Shown here one piece after another: positions 12,410 through 15,254 of a stretch of DNA of 15,254 nucleotides. The translations under genes and the position numbers were made by a program. The stretch spans positions 1 through 15,254 of the forward strand of contig JAEDIV010000053.1 in the NCBI GenBank assembly GCA_016296675.1, read 5' to 3'. A model generated the notes under the pieces. That model did not search any database and had not been told where the DNA came from. It was given only the letters and a program-made list of their open reading frames with translations. The stretch is from Clostridia bacterium (GTDB taxonomy: Bacteria; Bacillota; Clostridia; Christensenellales; Aristaeellaceae). The stretch's first letter is position 1. The number at the start of each line of letters is the position of its first letter.

Positions 12410-14890
12410 CTATTTTGAAAGAAGTTCAATTGCCGCAAGTACCAGGAACATATAATGAGACGAACCTCCGCCCAATACATATTCCGTTTGCTGCCAAAGG
12501 TAAGGCCAGGTGAGGAGCTCGGGAAAATCCGGGCGGATGAGCGCGGTACCCGAAATCACTCCGCCGGGAATATAGGAAAAATCCGCGCGGTTCAGGCCAT
12601 AGGCGGTTGTTGCCGAAATCGCGCCTACACCGGAAGCGAAGGAAGCGGTATTGGAGCCGGGGTGGCAGCCCAGAACGAAGTTGAGCGCGTTCAGGATGAG
12701 TTCTTTGTCAAAAAGGTCGGGGAAAGCCTTATGAAGGTAATAGTACTGATAGCCCATGGCCTGAATGGACCAGCCTGCGCCCCAGATATGAGGACGATAG
12801 GGAATGCCGTAGGGAGTTTCGCGAGACTGAGAAAGCATATCGCCCTGAACAGGGATGAGCGCATTTCGGATAGCGGAAGTGAATGATTGGCATCCGATTT
12901 TGTGTACTGCGCGGCAGATGATGCTTCCAAGCTGAGAAATCCTTTTTACAATCAATTCTTCTTTTGAAAGAATATATGCTTTGTATGCGTCATCCTCAAG
13001 TGTTAGATAAAGTTCCGCCGCCGCGTGGATTTTTGCGCACTCGGCCCTTTCGCTGTCTTCCAGCGTTTTGTCGTACAGCTCTTTTGCAATATCAGTAAGT
13101 TCCTTTGAAAGCGCATCGTTATATCCTCTCAGCGCGCGGGCGGATGCCGCCAATTGAGCTGCGGTTGTGAACTCACGGGGCGGGTTGTCCTCCGTGAACA
13201 CCCAGCGGTCGTCCGAGTTGCCCTTTATATTGTCCGTCATATTGCTGCTGTCGCCGAGAAGGACATATTGCCGTAAATCCGGGCAGATGATGCCGCGGTA
13301 GAGCCTTCCCAGAGATTTGTATGCGCCGGCAACGGAAAGCGCGCCGTGTTCGATCTGCTGAAGAATATCGTTTTTGCCGTCCGGCTGATGAATTTCGCAG
13401 ATTTTTCTCTCCTGATCGATGGTTGTTTCATCAAACTCGACATGAAATGCTTCGTATGCCGACGAAAGAACATACATTTCGCCTGCCTGCGACTCGATTC
13501 TCAAATCAAAGTCGCCCGCATCGTGCCAGCCGCCCTGATTGAGATTCGGGACGCAATCGCCGCTTTTGTATTTTGTAAGCGTCGACGGGCCCTGAATATA
13601 CCCGTCAATATGATTGAAATTGACGGGCGCCATGCGCGCGTCGTCATTGTGGCAAAGTCCATGCCAGACGCGGTATTTTTCGCTCACGCGCATATGGCAC
13701 ATCTGAATGGGAAGAAAATATTCAAGTACCGGCTGCCATACGCCGCGGGAAAATACATCTTTGGAAATCGAGAAGATGCTGGATGCGCTGTCTTTATAGC
13801 GGACGATATAGAGGCCCTCTTCCGATATGAAAGAAAAATCAAAGGAAAGATACTTGTACCTTAGAAAATTGCCCCAGAGTGCGCCGGGCGCCTGATAGAT
13901 CGGCTTTTCGCCGCTGGAGGTGATTTTCAGAAGCGATACGGCTTCAAAATCCGTTTCCCGCGCATCCAGCTCAATCAGGGCGACTTTCCTTTGAAATGGC
14001 ATATAGCCGACCTGCGGAGTCTGAACGACGGGCTTGTACATCCAGGATTTAACGACATTGGGCGTGATTTTCCATTCGACAGCGTTTTGTGTTTTTCCGG
14101 TTTCGACAGTTTCGCTGATGACGAACCAGCCGTTATTGTGGTTCATACGTCCGTCGAAGAGGTGAAGCGTTCCGGAATTGCTTTGGATGGTGAAGCGCGC
14201 ATAGGGATCGTCGGGCCGCGCGGTAAAGCATTTGCCCGAAGCATAAGGGAGGGCAACAATATCGTCGGCAATAATGGGATTGTAGGTCTGTTTATCTTTG
14301 GTCAGGTGATCAAGATTTGCCGATATCGGCGTACCCTTCAAAGGAAGCGTTCCGATTTCAATGTTCGGTGTTTGTCTTTGTGTCGGTGCATTCGGCTGAT
14401 GAGGGAAGATTCCGCATGTTTCATCCATGAGCCAGGGCTTGCCGAAAAGGTCGCCCGGGAAAAGCTCAATATTGAAGCAGATCTTACCGTAATATTTTTC
14501 AGGAATCGGACGATCGAGATCCAAAAGAACAAGGATGCTTTCGTCGTCAGCACGGACGGTTACGGTGTAATTGATATTGAGATCCGGGTAGATCATCGGA
14601 TTGAAACCGCGAAGATGATTGTCTTTGTCGGGATAGGCCAGGTGTGTGACGATTTCGTTGCGCTCAGGATCCGGCGTCCGGGCGAGCTGCCTGGGCAGCG
14701 GCTGCCATTGACCGGGCGTCTTTTCAAGACGAAGATCGCCGTTGGTCAAAACGCGCTTTGCGTGCATAATCATGCTTACGCCGCTTTGATGCCCGGCAGG
14801 ATAGATATCGTCAAACGCCATAACGTCAACGCCGGCGCATTTAAAATATCCTTTGTCTGAATCGAGGAGAAAGCCGCTTTGTGTATGCAT
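12410..14890 (-). CDS. glycoside hydrolase family 9 protein, cytoplasmic, with unassigned N-terminal region
   Basis: An 826-residue enzyme that should hydrolyse beta-linked glucans or related sugars with inversion. Residues about 286-376 look like the Ig-like domain that often precedes GH9 catalytic domains (VGYMPFQRKVALIEL...). The (alpha/alpha)6 catalytic part carries GGWHDAGDFD (453-462, catalytic-base Asp in DAGD 457-460) and a C-terminal WQQTEYVLGGG, in which Glu803 matches the proton donor. The first 285 residues (GYFKCAGVDVMAFDD...) form a region I cannot assign. No signal peptide is present, so it probably acts on imported oligosaccharides, more like an exo-acting glucosidase or glucosaminidase than a secreted cellulase. 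The start at 14888-14890 is chosen because GAGG lies 8 nt upstream and the earlier TTG at 14947 lies inside the promoter. It is followed on the same strand by the importer operon. Confidence 0.87.
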   Translation of the reverse strand: MHTQSGFLLDSDKGYFKCAGVDVMAFDDIYPAGHQSGVSMIMHAKRVLTNGDLRLEKTPGQWQPLPRQLARTPDPERNEIVTHLAYPDKDNHLRGFNPMIYPDLNINYTVTVRADDESILVLLDLDRPIPEKYYGKICFNIELFPGDLFGKPWLMDETCGIFPHQPNAPTQRQTPNIEIGTLPLKGTPISANLDHLTKDKQTYNPIIADDIVALPYASGKCFTARPDDPYARFTIQSNSGTLHLFDGRMNHNNGWFVISETVETGKTQNAVEWKITPNVVKSWMYKPVVQTPQVGYMPFQRKVALIELDARETDFEAVSLLKITSSGEKPIYQAPGALWGNFLRYKYLSFDFSFISEEGLYIVRYKDSASSIFSISKDVFSRGVWQPVLEYFLPIQMCHMRVSEKYRVWHGLCHNDDARMAPVNFNHIDGYIQGPSTLTKYKSGDCVPNLNQGGWHDAGDFDLRIESQAGEMYVLSSAYEAFHVEFDETTIDQERKICEIHQPDGKNDILQQIEHGALSVAGAYKSLGRLYRGIICPDLRQYVLLGDSSNMTDNIKGNSDDRWVFTEDNPPREFTTAAQLAASARALRGYNDALSKELTDIAKELYDKTLEDSERAECAKIHAAAELYLTLEDDAYKAYILSKEELIVKRISQLGSIICRAVHKIGCQSFTSAIRNALIPVQGDMLSQSRETPYGIPYRPHIWGAGWSIQAMGYQYYYLHKAFPDLFDKELILNALNFVLGCHPGSNTASFASGVGAISATTAYGLNRADFSYIPGGVISGTALIRPDFPELLTWPYLWQQTEYVLGGGSSHYMFLVLAAIELLSK

Positions 14891-14923
14891 ATTGTTATCC
14901 TCATATCTGTTTTTTTTCATTTT

Positions 14924-14952
14924 AGCATAGCGCGAATCAAAACACAAGGCAA
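14924..14952 (-). promoter_or_regulatory. promoter of the GH9 gene
   Basis: On the minus strand TTGCCT (14947-14952) is separated by 17 bp from TATGCT (14924-14929). Each box matches four of six consensus bases. Transcription would start near 14917, about 27 nt before the chosen ATG. Confidence 0.6.
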
Positions 14953-14974
14953 AGTGAGGGATGAATAATTATGG

Positions 14975-15004
14975 TTGATGAACGAGGTGCTTCTATGATA
15001 TAAT
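14975..15004 (+). promoter_or_regulatory. promoter of the HAD phosphatase gene
   Basis: TTGATG (14975-14980), an 18-bp spacer and a perfect TATAAT (14999-15004) preceded by TGA form an extended -10 promoter. It is divergent from the GH9 promoter, with the two -35 boxes about 22 bp apart. Confidence 0.75.
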
Positions 15005-15029
15005 TGGCAAAAAGCTTCTGGAGGAGAAC

Positions 15030-15254
15030 ATGGTCAAAGCGGTGTTTTTTGATCTGGATGGAACGCTTCTGAATTCGAAAAAGCGTGTGCCGGATTCTGC
15101 CATTCACGCGGTACAGGCTTTAAGGGCGAAGGGGATAAAGACCTATTTCGCTTCCGCGCGTTCACCAAGGCTCGATCAGACGCTCGACTGGACCCAAAGA
15201 GAGTTTTCGCTCTTTGACGGCGGCATTTACTGTAACGGCGCGACCGTTCACATA
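15030..15254 (+). CDS. HAD-superfamily hydrolase, Cof type, truncated by the window end
   Basis: Only the first 75 codons are inside the window; the frame is open to the edge. The N-terminus MVKAVFFDLDGTLLNS carries HAD motif I, DLDGT, with the nucleophile Asp8 and acid Asp10. The motif II region reads TYFASARSP, where Cof-type members usually have ATGR, so Ser42 takes the place of the threonine. GGIYCNGATV matches the start of the type IIB cap region. These enzymes dephosphorylate sugar phosphates, flavins or other phosphoesters in the cytoplasm. GGAGG (15020-15024) lies 5 nt before the ATG. The family call is firm, but the substrate is unknown. Confidence 0.88.
   Translation, partial: MVKAVFFDLDGTLLNSKKRVPDSAIHAVQALRAKGIKTYFASARSPRLDQTLDWTQREFSLFDGGIYCNGATVHI

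Noticed and set aside
14891..14947. TTG-initiated extension of the GH9 gene
   Set aside because: It contains the predicted -10 box and transcription start, and no ribosome binding site precedes it.
1..15254. CRISPR arrays, tRNA or rRNA genes, insertion sequences, phage genes
   Set aside because: No regularly spaced repeats, cloverleaf sequences, transposase or integrase motifs were seen on either strand.

Overview
The window reads as chromosomal DNA of a monoderm Clostridia-type bacterium (Bacillota). The evidence is strong GGAGG-like ribosome binding sites before almost every gene, sigma-A promoters of the TTGACA/TATAAT kind, a type III pantothenate kinase beside an ECF-type vitamin uptake subunit, a CCA-adding enzyme of the HD-domain type, and a DUF4886 protein. 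Base composition looks close to 50% GC by eye. I see no phage, insertion sequence, tRNA, rRNA or CRISPR array.

Region 1 (1-1650, minus strand) is a two-gene vitamin B5/CoA unit. It holds an ECF S-component (probably for pantothenate) followed after 2 bp by coaX, with a structured leader in front and inverted repeats behind. Region 2 (about 1640-6450) is a tightly packed run of small metabolic genes on alternating strands: a VOC protein and a cupin (+), a beta-lactamase-fold serine hydrolase (-), an alpha/beta hydrolase (+), cca (-) and a DUF4886 SGNH-like hydrolase (+). The junctions are 4 bp, 29 bp, a 17 bp overlap and 78 bp, so neighbouring transcripts must overlap in antisense. A strong bidirectional terminator closes this region.

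Region 3 (6472-12135, minus strand) is a carbohydrate ABC importer operon read from a clear promoter with a palindromic operator-like site: substrate-binding protein, two-domain ATPase, permease, then a Gfo/Idh/MocA sugar dehydrogenase. Two things are unusual. The permease carries an extra N-terminal module of about 300 residues (membrane helix, about 240 residues of helical ectodomain, membrane helix) in front of a normal RbsC-like core. The binding protein has a signal peptide without a lipobox cysteine, so it should not be membrane-anchored. A plausible reading is that the permease ectodomain holds or senses the unanchored binding protein. This is the best candidate in the window for an undescribed arrangement.

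Region 4 (12136-15030) holds a terminator, a 34-codon mini-ORF that looks like a relic (start of an iron-containing alcohol dehydrogenase joined to a binding-protein-like tail), and an intracellular-looking GH9 glycoside hydrolase with a long unassigned N-terminal region. The sugar importer, the oxidoreductase and the GH9 enzyme lie on the same strand and probably belong to one glycan-use locus. A divergent, truncated Cof-type HAD phosphatase gene runs off the right edge.
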